A stretch of DNA of 64,000 nucleotides from Flavivirga abyssicola (GTDB taxonomy: Bacteria > Bacteroidota > Bacteroidia > Flavobacteriales > Flavobacteriaceae), in NCBI RefSeq assembly GCF_030540775.2, contig NZ_CP141266.1, positions 151,501-215,500 on the forward strand. The letters run 5' to 3'. Of this stretch, positions 17,869 to 26,828 are shown piece by piece. How positions within the stretch are numbered: the stretch's first letter is position 1; every line of letters begins with the position of its first letter. The notes under the pieces were generated by a model. It searched no databases, had not been told where the DNA came from, and saw only the letters and a program-made list of their open reading frames with translations. A program made the position numbers and the translations under genes.

Positions 17869-19812
17869 ATGAATATTTTTATTTCTAACCTAAAATTTTT
17901 ACTTCTCTCGGTATTTTTATCGATATCTTATTATACTTCAGGTCAAAATAAATTAGAGTCTAGTTGTGGCACGGTCACCACTCCAGAATCTCTTGAATAC
18001 ATTAATAGTATAAAGCCACAAATTAAAAAACATGAGCAAGAGTTTATTGCTTATAAATCTAATAAAAGTAATTCCCATAAAATAGTTAATTCCATTCCTA
18101 TTAAAGCTCATATTATCAGGTCTTCTAATGGAACCGGTGGACTTAATATTTCGGATCTTAATGATGCTATTGATAACCTTAATGATATTTATGCAGGTGC
18201 TTACATGGAATTTTTCTTATGCGATGGTATTAATTATATAGATGACGATGCGTTTTGTCATTTTAAAAAAGGAAATGAAAGTGATTTAAAAGCAACAAAC
18301 TATACTGCTGGTTTAATAAATATTTATTTTACTGATTATTTAGAAAATACTTCTGAAGAAAGTATTTGCGGGTATAGCAATAATGTGGGAAGAAACGATG
18401 ATATTATTGTTATGAAAAATAGCTGTGCGACTAATAATTCTTCCCTGCCTCACGAGTTAGGACATTTTTTCTCTTTAGTGCATACTCATGGACCAGATAA
18501 TAGTAAAATGACTTCTGAATTAGTAGATGGTAGCAACTGCGACACAGATGGAGATGGTATTTGCGACACACCTGCAGACCCTATGCTTTCCTCTAATACT
18601 ATCAATAACTTTTGTGAGTTTACAGGCATAGAAACAGATGCTAACGGACATACATTCAATCCAGATACAGGCAATATGATGTCTTATTCCAGAAAGTCAT
18701 GTAGAAATCATTTTACAGATCAGCAGCTAGCTAGAATGTATGCTTTTTACCAAACCACAAAAAATTATTTAGCCTGTCCATCGTTTAATGCTAATTTCGT
18801 TGCTGATACTAGTGTAACCTGTGAGGAAACATTAACTGTAAACTTTAAAAATAATTGCTCTAATATTACCAATTGGCAATGGGACGTAGACTCAGATGGT
18901 GTTATTGACTATACCAATCAAAACCCTTCACACACCTATAATGCTGGTATATATGATGTAACGCTTACTGTTTCTAATAAATCTAAAACTATAAAGAAAA
19001 CATTTTCTAAATTCATAAAAGTTGGTACAAAAATCAATCCTCTTCAAGAAAGCTTTGATGATTTTGAAATTGCAGGAGATCATGGTTGGACAACAATTGA
19101 TGCTTCAAAAAATGGTTATAATTGGTACTCCAATACAGGACAAACAACAACTAAAGGTACCGGTCCTTTAAATGATAATATATCTAATAACAACATAGGA
19201 AAATATATTTATGCTGAAGCTTCTGGAGCAAAACTTGGAGATGTCGCTGAATTCATTTCTCCATGTATTAATATAACGACATCGAATACCAAACTGGAAT
19301 TTTCATATCATATGTTTGGAAAAGACATAGGCGCATTACACGTAGATATAAAAACGAATAGTGGCTACATTAATGATGTTATACCTGCTCTTTATGGAAA
19401 TCAACAAGCAAATCAAAATGCCCCGTTTTTAAAGCAAACTGTTAATTTATCGTCTTATGAGGATCAAACCATAAAAATTCGCTTTAGAGCTGTAAGAGGA
19501 GCTGGTTGGAACGGTGATATAGCTATTGATAATATCTTTATTAAGGGTTATGAAGAAAAAGAACAGACCATACCCAATACTATAGCAAATATAAAAGCTT
19601 ATCCAAACCCTATTACAAGCAATTCCCTGTATATCAAAACGACAAATACCGAAGACATTTTAAAATACCAAATTTCTAATTTATTTGGACAAGTATTTTT
19701 ATCGGGAACATTAACCAATCAGCCTATTAATGTTAGCGATTTGGCTTCTGGCACTTACTTCCTAACCCTTACCAGTAAAAATTCAAGAATCGTTAAGAAG
19801 ATTGTTAAATAA
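17869..19812 (+). CDS. Secreted M43-like zinc metalloprotease with PKD domain, T9SS-sorted
   Basis: With the ATG at 17869 the protein is 647 aa and starts with a clear signal peptide (NLKFLLLSVFL, cleavage near TSGQ). A TTG seven codons earlier (17848) is the alternative. The zinc motif HELGHFFSLVH (about 195-205) is of the pappalysin HExxHxxGxxH type, with Ser in place of the usual Gly. A PKD domain follows (about 307-386, WQWDVDSDG... HTYNAGIYDVTLTV). Next come a MAM/jelly-roll-like domain (about 395-560, DIAIDNIFI) and a T9SS sorting domain (575-647, AYPNPI). It is probably an extracellular protease. Confidence 0.88.
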   Translation: MNIFISNLKFLLLSVFLSISYYTSGQNKLESSCGTVTTPESLEYINSIKPQIKKHEQEFIAYKSNKSNSHKIVNSIPIKAHIIRSSNGTGGLNISDLNDAIDNLNDIYAGAYMEFFLCDGINYIDDDAFCHFKKGNESDLKATNYTAGLINIYFTDYLENTSEESICGYSNNVGRNDDIIVMKNSCATNNSSLPHELGHFFSLVHTHGPDNSKMTSELVDGSNCDTDGDGICDTPADPMLSSNTINNFCEFTGIETDANGHTFNPDTGNMMSYSRKSCRNHFTDQQLARMYAFYQTTKNYLACPSFNANFVADTSVTCEETLTVNFKNNCSNITNWQWDVDSDGVIDYTNQNPSHTYNAGIYDVTLTVSNKSKTIKKTFSKFIKVGTKINPLQESFDDFEIAGDHGWTTIDASKNGYNWYSNTGQTTTKGTGPLNDNISNNNIGKYIYAEASGAKLGDVAEFISPCINITTSNTKLEFSYHMFGKDIGALHVDIKTNSGYINDVIPALYGNQQANQNAPFLKQTVNLSSYEDQTIKIRFRAVRGAGWNGDIAIDNIFIKGYEEKEQTIPNTIANIKAYPNPITSNSLYIKTTNTEDILKYQISNLFGQVFLSGTLTNQPINVSDLASGTYFLTLTSKNSRIVKKIVK

Positions 19813-19878
19813 AATTGATTGTAAATAGCTAAGTAATCGGAAGCTCTAATATATTAAAAACCCACAGCTAATTTTTAA

Positions 19879-20913
19879 CTACGCCCTTTTAAGCAAAGCT
19901 TTATTAATCTGTTTTATAAGACTTGGCCCTTCATAAATAAACCCTGTATAGATCTGCACTAAATCTGCTCCAGCATCTATTTTTTCAAGAGCATCCTCTG
20001 CAGAATGTATGCCACCTACTCCAATTATTGGAAATGATTTATGGCTTTTATCAGATAAATATTTTATAACCTTTGTGCTTTTATCCTTTATAGGTTGTCC
20101 GCTTAAACCACCATGACCTATACTTTCTAGCATTTCTTTTGAAGCTTTTAAATGACTTCTATCCATAGACGTATTACTTGCAATAACACCGTCTAACTTT
20201 GTTTCTGCAACAAGTGCTACAATTTCATCTAATTGTCCTTCATTTAAATCAGGTGCTATTTTAAGAAGGATTGGTTTTTGCTTTTCAAATGTTTTATTTG
20301 CATTTTGAACAGCCCCTATCAGTTCTTCTAAATAATCTTTATCATTTAATTTAGCATGACTGCCTACATTAGGACAACTAACATTAAGCACAAAATAATC
20401 AACATACGGATGTAATGCATTAAAACACTCTAGGTAATCTTTGGTGTAATCTTCTGGTTTTGTACTAGTGTTTTTCCCAATATTACCACCAATAATCAGC
20501 TTCCCTTTATTCTTTTTTAATTGAAAAATAGCCGCTTCTAGTCCTTCATTATTAAACCCCATTCGGTTAATAATGCCCTGATCGCCTTTAAGCCTAAATA
20601 ATCTTTTCTTAGGGTTTCCTGCTTGTCCTTTAGGGGTTACCGTGCCTATCTCAATAAATCCAAAACCGAAATCTGCTAATTCATTGTACAGTACAGCATT
20701 TTTATCAAAACCAGCTGCTAAACCTACGGGGTTTTTAAAAGTTAACCCGAACAAATTTCGTTTTAATTTTGCCCCCTTAACCACATATAAACTTCTAAAA
20801 ACAGCTTTAATCCCAGGAATCTTAGACGTAAATTTTATCAGCGAAAATGTAAAATAATGAATCTTTTCAGGGTCGAACAGAAAAAAAAGAGGGCGAAGGA
20901 ATAATTTGTACAT
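19879..20913 (-). CDS. pyrD: Dihydroorotate dehydrogenase (class 2-like)
   Basis: It oxidises dihydroorotate to orotate in pyrimidine synthesis. The N-terminal ~40 residues form the membrane-associated helix pair typical of quinone-linked class 2 enzymes ([19 protein letters not shown]). FMN-binding motifs are present ([30 protein letters not shown]). Cys180 in NVSCPNVG occupies the catalytic base position, where classical class 2 enzymes have Ser and class 1 enzymes have Cys. The 344-aa length matches class 2. A TATTTTTG box lies 15 bp upstream. Confidence 0.95.
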   Translation of the reverse strand: MYKLFLRPLFFLFDPEKIHYFTFSLIKFTSKIPGIKAVFRSLYVVKGAKLKRNLFGLTFKNPVGLAAGFDKNAVLYNELADFGFGFIEIGTVTPKGQAGNPKKRLFRLKGDQGIINRMGFNNEGLEAAIFQLKKNKGKLIIGGNIGKNTSTKPEDYTKDYLECFNALHPYVDYFVLNVSCPNVGSHAKLNDKDYLEELIGAVQNANKTFEKQKPILLKIAPDLNEGQLDEIVALVAETKLDGVIASNTSMDRSHLKASKEMLESIGHGGLSGQPIKDKSTKVIKYLSDKSHKSFPIIGVGGIHSAEDALEKIDAGADLVQIYTGFIYEGPSLIKQINKALLKRA

Positions 20914-20928
20914 CCGATATTATTTATG

Positions 20929-20959
20929 CAAAAATACTCCTAAATAAAAAATTGAACAA
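20929..20959 (-). promoter_or_regulatory. Putative pyrD promoter
   Basis: Minus-strand TATTTTTG (plus CAAAAATA, 20929-20936) lies 20 nt downstream of TTG (plus CAA, 20957-20959). This is a close but not exact fit to TTTG-N19-TAnnTTTG. Confidence 0.5.
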
Positions 20960-21048
20960 TTCAAAAGCAAAAAAAATTAATAATCGTATTTTTAAACCCA
21001 ACAATTATGTTGAGCTATTTTAATCAACCATGCCAAACTTTATCTAAA

Positions 21049-22287
21049 ATGATTTCAAAAGAAAACATCATAAAACGATTCGTAAGTTACGTTACTATTG
21101 ATACAGAATCCGATCCAGCGTCTAAAACAACACCTAGTACAAAAAAGCAATGGGATTTGGCTAATAAACTAGCCGAAGAGCTTAAAAGTATTGGGATGAC
21201 AGATGTTAGCATTGATAAGAATGCCTATATTATGGCGACTCTACCAAGTAATGTAGATCATGATGTTCCTACTATTGGATTCATTTCTCATTTTGATACC
21301 TCTCCAGATTTTACAGGAGCTAACGTAAAGCCACAAATTGTTGAAAATTATAATGGCCATGATATTGTTTTAAATGAAGCTGAAAACATTGTATTATCTC
21401 CAGATTATTTTGAAGATTTACTGTTATATAAAGGTCAAACTTTAATAACAACAGACGGCACTACGCTTTTAGGAGCAGATGATAAAGCTGGGATTTGCGA
21501 AATCGTTTCTGCTATGGAATATTTAGTAAATCATCCAGAAATTAAACACGGAAAAATAAGAGTTGGTTTTACTCCCGATGAGGAAATAGGTCGAGGCGCA
21601 CACAAATTTGATGTTGAAAAATTTGGTGCAGATTGGGCTTATACCATGGATGGAAGTCAAATAGGTGAATTAGAATACGAAAACTTTAATGCAGCCAGAG
21701 CTGTAGTAAAAATAAAAGGTAAAATTGTACATCCAGGATATGCTAAAGGTAAAATGATAAATTCTATGTACATCGCGCAAGAGTTTATTAATTCGCTGCC
21801 ACGACTAGAAACTCCGGAGCATACAGAAGGCTATCAAGGTTTTTTTCATTTGCACAACATCAAAGGAAATGTTGAGGAAACTGTTTTAGAATATATTATT
21901 CGCGACCATGATAGAGGGCATTTTGAAGCTCGTAAAGAAGTCATGCAGAAACTAACAAACGAATTAAACTCACAATACGAACGCCAAGTTGTTACTACTG
22001 AAATTAAGGATCAGTATTTTAATATGAAAGAAAAAGTCGAACCCGTGATGCATATTGTAGATATTGCAGAAAAAGCGATGAGACAACTCGGTATTAAACC
22101 ACTCATTAAAGCTATTCGTGGTGGTACTGATGGCTCTCAATTAAGCTATATGGGTTTACCTTGCCCTAATATATTTGCTGGTGGACATAACTTTCATGGC
22201 CGTTATGAATATGTTCCCGTTGAAAGTATGATTAAAGCAACAGAAGTGATTTGTAAGATTGCCGAGTTAACGGCTTTAGAAGAGTAA
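21049..22287 (+). CDS. pepT: Peptidase T (tripeptide aminopeptidase)
   Basis: This is an M20B zinc aminopeptidase that removes N-terminal residues from tripeptides in the cytoplasm. Metal-ligand motifs are all present: [26 protein letters not shown], and near the end [12 protein letters not shown] and [14 protein letters not shown] prefer the ATG at 21049 ([11 protein letters not shown]), which gives about 412 aa like other PepT proteins; an in-frame ATG at 21007 adds 14 atypical residues. It is monocistronic and divergent from pyrD. Confidence 0.95.
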   Translation: MISKENIIKRFVSYVTIDTESDPASKTTPSTKKQWDLANKLAEELKSIGMTDVSIDKNAYIMATLPSNVDHDVPTIGFISHFDTSPDFTGANVKPQIVENYNGHDIVLNEAENIVLSPDYFEDLLLYKGQTLITTDGTTLLGADDKAGICEIVSAMEYLVNHPEIKHGKIRVGFTPDEEIGRGAHKFDVEKFGADWAYTMDGSQIGELEYENFNAARAVVKIKGKIVHPGYAKGKMINSMYIAQEFINSLPRLETPEHTEGYQGFFHLHNIKGNVEETVLEYIIRDHDRGHFEARKEVMQKLTNELNSQYERQVVTTEIKDQYFNMKEKVEPVMHIVDIAEKAMRQLGIKPLIKAIRGGTDGSQLSYMGLPCPNIFAGGHNFHGRYEYVPVESMIKATEVICKIAELTALEE

Positions 22288-22575
22288 AAAACACAAACGA
22301 CACAAAAGATTATCACTTTAAAATCAACTGCATGAGTGAATATTCAACTGTGGAATTACGACATCCCTTGAATATTGTTTTGTAGGATAGGTTAATGGGC
22401 ACATATATAACTACCATCTTCTTTATTCTCTTATAAGGATATAGACATCTGCAAGAATATGCCTGATGCTTTCATGCATAACAAACAATACATTTAAATA
22501 TAATATCTTTAAATAAAATGCAATAGATTTAAAAAGTATCGTCTTTTTAACCAAAGACCCTCTATAAATGGTTAA

Positions 22576-23124
22576 ATGAATTCAGAATCAGAAAACAGTA
22601 AAAAACTTAATGATTTTTTTGGTAGAGAATACCGGTCTCTGAAGATTTATGTGAATAACAGAATAAAGGATACTGCCAGTCGAAATGCTGAAGATATTAT
22701 TCAGGATGTGGCTTTAAAGCTATTCTCCGGAGCAGATAGGTATGCACCTATCAATAATGTAGCTGGTTTTGTTTATAGGTCAATTAGAAATAAAATAATT
22801 GATATTATGCGAACAACGAAACAAACAGAGCAAATAGAGATTGATAGTGAGTTTTCAAATCTGGCAGAAATGATTCATCAATCGACCGATAATCATACTT
22901 CAGAGGAAATGATTCCTCTTTTAAAAAAGAGTATTAAACAACTTAAGCCAGGATATAGAGATATTATTATAGCGGTAGATTTTGAAGGTTATACATATAA
23001 AGAAATTTCTAAAGAAACCGGAATTCCAGAAGGCACACTCATGTCCCGAAGGCATAGAGCCATAGGCATGTTATATAAAAAATTAGAATCAGAAATTAAT
23101 AAATATAAAAACGACATATCATGA
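22576..23124 (+). CDS. ECF-type RNA polymerase sigma factor
   Basis: This 182-aa sigma-70-family protein has region 2 at about 15-85 (AEDIIQDVALKLF, FVYRSIRNKIIDIMR). Region 4, with its helix-turn-helix, is at about 115-170 (DFEGYTYKEISKETGIPEGTLMSRRHRAIGML). Its stop overlaps the start of the next gene by ATGA. The downstream membrane protein may be functionally linked, but it lacks an obvious anti-sigma domain. Target promoters are unknown. Confidence 0.92.
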   Translation: MNSESENSKKLNDFFGREYRSLKIYVNNRIKDTASRNAEDIIQDVALKLFSGADRYAPINNVAGFVYRSIRNKIIDIMRTTKQTEQIEIDSEFSNLAEMIHQSTDNHTSEEMIPLLKKSIKQLKPGYRDIIIAVDFEGYTYKEISKETGIPEGTLMSRRHRAIGMLYKKLESEINKYKNDIS

Positions 23125-23537
23125 AAAATTACTTCAATCATAAATTCAGAGAAAAATCTCCAATAGAAATCGCAGGGATGATCATCTTTGGTATCATTGC
23201 TATTACTGGTTTAGCTATTCTGTTAGGCTTTGTAATTATGTGGTTATGGAATTGGCTTATGCCAGAAATTTTTGGACTAACCCCACTTACCTATTGGCAA
23301 GCTGTTGGATTGTTTGTATTCTTAAAATTATTACTCGGAGGCTGTGGAGGCGGTGGAAGATCATCAAAAAATACGAAACAAAAATGTGATTCTAATTCTA
23401 AAAGCGATTTTTCTAAATGGAAGCATTATGATGAATTTTGGGAAGAAGAAGGTGATGAACTTTATAAGCAATACCTCGAACGAAAAACAAACCCAACTCA
23501 ACAAAACGAATCTGGATCGGAAACAGAACAGCTTTAA
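23121..23537 (+). CDS. Small membrane protein co-translated with sigma factor
   Basis: This 138-aa protein has two hydrophobic segments (about 17-42 and 58-72). A short GGCGGGG stretch follows, then a charged hydrophilic tail (WEEEGDELYKQYLE). It overlaps the sigma factor gene by 4 bp (ATGA), which indicates translational coupling. It may sense envelope state or regulate the sigma factor; this is inference from position only. No family recognised. Confidence 0.75.
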   Translation: MKNYFNHKFREKSPIEIAGMIIFGIIAITGLAILLGFVIMWLWNWLMPEIFGLTPLTYWQAVGLFVFLKLLLGGCGGGGRSSKNTKQKCDSNSKSDFSKWKHYDEFWEEEGDELYKQYLERKTNPTQQNESGSETEQL

Positions 23538-23562
23538 ATATCATTATTTTTAATACTACATT

Positions 23563-23781
23563 ATGCATCTATTAATATTTGAAACAGATATTGAGTCGAA
23601 GGAAAAAGTAGAGTCTTTACACCCTTTACTTAATAAACATTCCGGTATTTTAAAATGGTCTATCGATTTTGAAGATATCGACAATGTACTTAGAATTGAA
23701 GCAACCGCTAATATTTCAGAAACGGATATCATTAATATGATTAAAACACGTGGCTTCTATATAGAAACATTAGCGAAATAA
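23563..23781 (+). CDS. Small ferredoxin-fold-like protein (72 aa)
   Basis: The strand/helix pattern (LLIFETDI ... VESLHPLLNKH ... ILKWSIDF ... VLRIEATA ... INMIKTRGFYIETL) looks like the beta-alpha-beta fold of heavy-metal-associated domains, but there is no CxxC. A metal-binding role is therefore not supported. It lies 25 bp after the membrane protein and is probably in the same transcript. Function unknown. Confidence 0.6.
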   Translation: MHLLIFETDIESKEKVESLHPLLNKHSGILKWSIDFEDIDNVLRIEATANISETDIINMIKTRGFYIETLAK

Positions 23782-23869
23782 ATAATTTCTTAAAACAGTC
23801 CGTCTACCTATCTTCCAAGGAAAGCTTTAAAAGTATTTTGCTCGTTTCAATGAAAACTCCGAGGCATGT

Positions 23870-23895
23870 CTCGAAGAATTTTTTTCTATTAAATA
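23870..23895 (+). terminator. Weak terminator-like hairpin
   Basis: CGAG (23870-23873) pairs with CTCG (23880-23883), followed by AAGAA and a run of seven T (23889-23895). It sits between the sigma-factor unit and the LETM1-related gene. The short stem makes it tentative. Confidence 0.4.
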
Positions 23896-23933
23896 CTTAA
23901 GCATTACATTTACATCATATAAAAAATGATACT

Positions 23934-25106
23934 ATGAATCCGTCTGCTCAAGGTTGGATAAAAAAGCTACTAAAGGAGATTGAAAAAAAGGATATCATCT
24001 TTAATTTCAGTGAAGAAACCTTTTATAATGCCTTAAGGAATTGTGGTTTTATATATGGAAGTAATTTAGATATTGTTGGGAGTATTATTGATAAAAAAGA
24101 CCTTACAGAAGATGAACTTTGTAAAGCAAATTTACTTTTAACGTTATTTCACACTCATAGTAATTCAAAGTCTAAAATACCATTTATTGACAGTGTTATA
24201 AACTTTTATACAGATATAAATGAGCTTAAAATTTCATTCTTTCAAGAATTATTAGGCGGTAAAAAATCTAGCGAACAACTCGAAAAAATAATTCATAAAC
24301 GCGTACAAATAGATGCTAATGTACTTACCAAGAATTTTAATTATTTTATTATAAATGCTTTACTTTTTATTGATGCCTTGGCTTACCAAGAGTTTTTAAA
24401 GAGCAATACCATTTCAATTGATTATATAAGGAATTTAGAAGCAGCCATAGAGACTATTTCTTTAGATGTTTTAAACTCTAAAATTACAAAAAACCAATAC
24501 GATGAAAGTTTAATAAAACTCTTTGAATCTTCCTTACGATTTAAAGATAACATTCATGTAAACTATAAAAAGTCTATTGAAATTATTAAAACGAAACAAG
24601 AAAAGTATTATGTTTTAGACTTAGCCTGTATGGCTACCTGGGGAGATAGAACTATTGATGATAACGAACAACAATTCTTATTTCAATTAGGTACCGATTT
24701 AAGCCTTCACACATCACGTATTAGCCAATCTATAGATACTGTAAATCATTTTTATAACACCAATAAAGACAATATAGCACTTTTAAGTTCTAAAAATATT
24801 GTACAGAGTTTTTACAATAACTCCAGTAAAATGGTCAATAAATTAATTACGAGAAATAGTAAACGTCTGTATCAAGAACTTAAAGACAGTAAAGAACTTA
24901 TGATTTTATTGTCACAATCTACTGTTCGGGATTTAACCAACGAGGAACAAAAAAAAGTACAAGAACAATTGTTGGACATTTTTAAATCCATTCCTAGTCT
25001 TGCCATATTTATGCTTCCTGGAGGCGCATTATTACTACCGTTGGTTGTCAAATTTATTCCAAAATTATTGCCTTCTGCTTTTGATGATAATAGGATAGAC
25101 GATTAA
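23934..25106 (+). CDS. LETM1-related protein
   Basis: This 390-aa, mostly helical protein has a C-terminus (LLDIFKSIPSLAIFMLPGGALLLPLVVKFIPKLLPSAF) resembling the LETM1 core of mitochondrial ion exchangers. This is the flavobacterial group often described as LETM1-related or biofilm-associated. The middle segment (LACMATWGDRTIDDNEQQFLFQLG) resembles a TerB-like acidic helical bundle. There is no signal peptide, and only the C-terminal hydrophobic stretch could contact the membrane. The Crp/Fnr gene begins 2 bp downstream, so they are likely co-transcribed. A transport function in bacteria is not established. Confidence 0.8.
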   Translation: MNPSAQGWIKKLLKEIEKKDIIFNFSEETFYNALRNCGFIYGSNLDIVGSIIDKKDLTEDELCKANLLLTLFHTHSNSKSKIPFIDSVINFYTDINELKISFFQELLGGKKSSEQLEKIIHKRVQIDANVLTKNFNYFIINALLFIDALAYQEFLKSNTISIDYIRNLEAAIETISLDVLNSKITKNQYDESLIKLFESSLRFKDNIHVNYKKSIEIIKTKQEKYYVLDLACMATWGDRTIDDNEQQFLFQLGTDLSLHTSRISQSIDTVNHFYNTNKDNIALLSSKNIVQSFYNNSSKMVNKLITRNSKRLYQELKDSKELMILLSQSTVRDLTNEEQKKVQEQLLDIFKSIPSLAIFMLPGGALLLPLVVKFIPKLLPSAFDDNRIDD

Positions 25107-25108
25107 TT

Positions 25109-25678
25109 ATGAAAAAACAACTTCATACGTATTTAAATCGTTATGTATCCTTTTCTGAAGAAGAAGTAAATTCATTTTTTGATTATCTTACTGTACAAAC
25201 ATTTCAAAAAAAAGAATTCATCTTAAAAGAAGGTGATGTCTGCAAAATGAAGTTCTTTATCACTAAAGGGTTAATACGCATCTTTAAGATTGACGATAAA
25301 GGCAATGAGAATATCATCCATTTTGGGATTGAAAATTGGTGGATGACAAACATGGAAAGCTTTATTACCGAGCAACCTTCCCTCTTATATATTCAAGCAC
25401 TTGAAGAAACGACAGTACTTACTATCAATAAAGCTAATTTAGAAAAAGCGTATGCCGTTATACCAAAACTAGAGCGATTGTTTAGGATTATAACCGAAAA
25501 AATGGTTATTGCTATTGAACGCAAAAACGAACATTATCTTAAAATGAATAGTAAAGAACGATACCGAGGATTTATAGATGAGCTTAAGGATTTTTCTCAA
25601 CGTGTTCCCCAGTACATGATCGCCTCATACCTTCATATTACCCCAGAATATTTGAGCGAACTTAGAAAAACCAAATAA
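25109..25678 (+). CDS. Crp/Fnr-family transcription regulator
   Basis: This 189-aa regulator has an N-terminal cyclic-nucleotide-binding-type beta roll (about 20-115; GDVCKMKFFITKGLIRIF). The C-terminal helix-turn-helix is short and degenerate (about 150-189; VPQYMIASYLHITPEYLSELRK). It has no Fnr cysteine cluster. Bacteroidota members of this type often control adjacent small redox or detoxification genes. Here an AhpD-like and a DoxX gene follow, and these are candidate targets. Confidence 0.9.
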   Translation: MKKQLHTYLNRYVSFSEEEVNSFFDYLTVQTFQKKEFILKEGDVCKMKFFITKGLIRIFKIDDKGNENIIHFGIENWWMTNMESFITEQPSLLYIQALEETTVLTINKANLEKAYAVIPKLERLFRIITEKMVIAIERKNEHYLKMNSKERYRGFIDELKDFSQRVPQYMIASYLHITPEYLSELRKTK

Positions 25679-25759
25679 TATTTATTTCTTAAGACATCTT
25701 AATTTTTAGCGATTTTCTCTATCCTAACTTTGTTTCATAATTAAAAATAACATCAAATT

Positions 25760-26215
25760 ATGGAACGAATTTCTTATGCAGATATTCCCGAGGGAATGTT
25801 CGAAAACTTAAGAGTTATAGAAGATTTTTTAAACAATTCACCATTAGACAATAAGCTCATGGAGCTTGTAAAACTTAGAGTTTCCCAAAAAAATGGTTGT
25901 GCTTATTGTGTAGATATGCATTACAAAGAATTAAAGCATACCGGCGAAACAGAATTGCGTTTGTCATCTTTATGCGTATGGGAAGAAACCCCATATTTTT
26001 CTACTAAAGAAAGAATAGTATTAAAATTTGCAGAGACACTTACAAAAATAAATAGAGCACCAATACCCGAAGACGTTTATACGCCTTTATTAGACTATTT
26101 TAACAAAAATGAGGTATGCTATCTAACTCTGGCAATAACACAGATAAACACATGGAATAGGCTTATGAAAGTGTTTCTGTTTACTCCTGGAAATTATAAA
26201 GTAGGAGACCAATAA
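25760..26215 (+). CDS. AhpD-like carboxymuconolactone decarboxylase family protein
   Basis: This 151-aa, all-helical protein has the AhpD-type redox motif CAYCVDMH (Cys47, Cys50, His54) and the typical surrounding sequence ELVKLRVSQKNG. Such proteins act as peroxidase or thiol-disulfide partners. It is 2 bp upstream of a DoxX gene and downstream of a Crp/Fnr regulator. This arrangement points to an oxidative- or electrophile-stress module. The actual substrate is unknown. Confidence 0.9.
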   Translation: MERISYADIPEGMFENLRVIEDFLNNSPLDNKLMELVKLRVSQKNGCAYCVDMHYKELKHTGETELRLSSLCVWEETPYFSTKERIVLKFAETLTKINRAPIPEDVYTPLLDYFNKNEVCYLTLAITQINTWNRLMKVFLFTPGNYKVGDQ

Positions 26216-26217
26216 TT

Positions 26218-26649
26218 ATGAATCAAAATATCATTAAATTATTTCTAAGATTAGCAGTTAGTTTAGGGTTTCTTTCAGCCGTGGCAGATCGATTCGGGTT
26301 TTGGCAAGAAAACGTATCTGTCTGGGGAAACTGGCAATCTTTTTTAGACTACACGCAACTTATCAATCCATTCATACCAAAATCACTTATTCCTTTTTTA
26401 GGAATAACGGCTACTGTTGCAGAAATCATTTTTGCTCTATGTTTATTAATAGGTTTCAAAACTGAAACGTTTGCTAAATTGAGTGGAATTCTTTTATTAA
26501 TTTTTGCCTTTGCTATGTGTTTTTCAACGGGGATCAAAGGGGTCTTTGATTTTTCTGTTTTATCAGCCTCTACAGCAGCTTTTGCTTTAAGTTCTATGAA
26601 AGAAAAACATCTTGAAATAGATCTCTTTTTTAATAAAACATCTTTATAA
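26218..26649 (+). CDS. DoxX-family membrane protein
   Basis: This 143-aa protein has four hydrophobic segments (about 8-25, 60-82, 88-105 and 110-127). It has the DoxX-type N-terminus (FLRLAVSLGFLSAVADRFGFW) and the family layout of four TMs. It begins 2 bp after the AhpD-like gene. DoxX proteins are associated with thiol and redox stress in membranes. A strong terminator follows 38 bp downstream. Confidence 0.88.
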   Translation: MNQNIIKLFLRLAVSLGFLSAVADRFGFWQENVSVWGNWQSFLDYTQLINPFIPKSLIPFLGITATVAEIIFALCLLIGFKTETFAKLSGILLLIFAFAMCFSTGIKGVFDFSVLSASTAAFALSSMKEKHLEIDLFFNKTSL

Positions 26650-26687
26650 ATAGTAACGGTAAAGTACACTTTTTACCACTTAATGAG

Positions 26688-26733
26688 ATATCCGACAAAA
26701 GGTAATAGCAATTATCTTTTGTCGGATATTTCT
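26688..26733 (+). terminator. Terminator after the AhpD/DoxX unit
   Basis: ATATCCGACAAAAG (26688-26701) pairs perfectly with CTTTTGTCGGATAT (26716-26729). The stem is 14 bp with a 14-nt loop, followed by TTCTTT. Confidence 0.8.
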
Positions 26734-26763
26734 TTAATATAGATATATGATTTCAAAAAAAAG

Positions 26764-26793
26764 TTGGATTCTATTTTTTTTCTGTTAGATTTA
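26764..26793 (+). promoter_or_regulatory. Putative lpxD promoter
   Basis: TTG (26764-26766), then exactly 19 nt, then TAGATTTA (26786-26793). This matches the flavobacterial promoter except for the last base. It ends 35 bp before the ATG. Confidence 0.55.
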
Positions 26794-26828
26794 CAATATA
26801 ACTAACCATAAATCTAGAAAACATAGAT

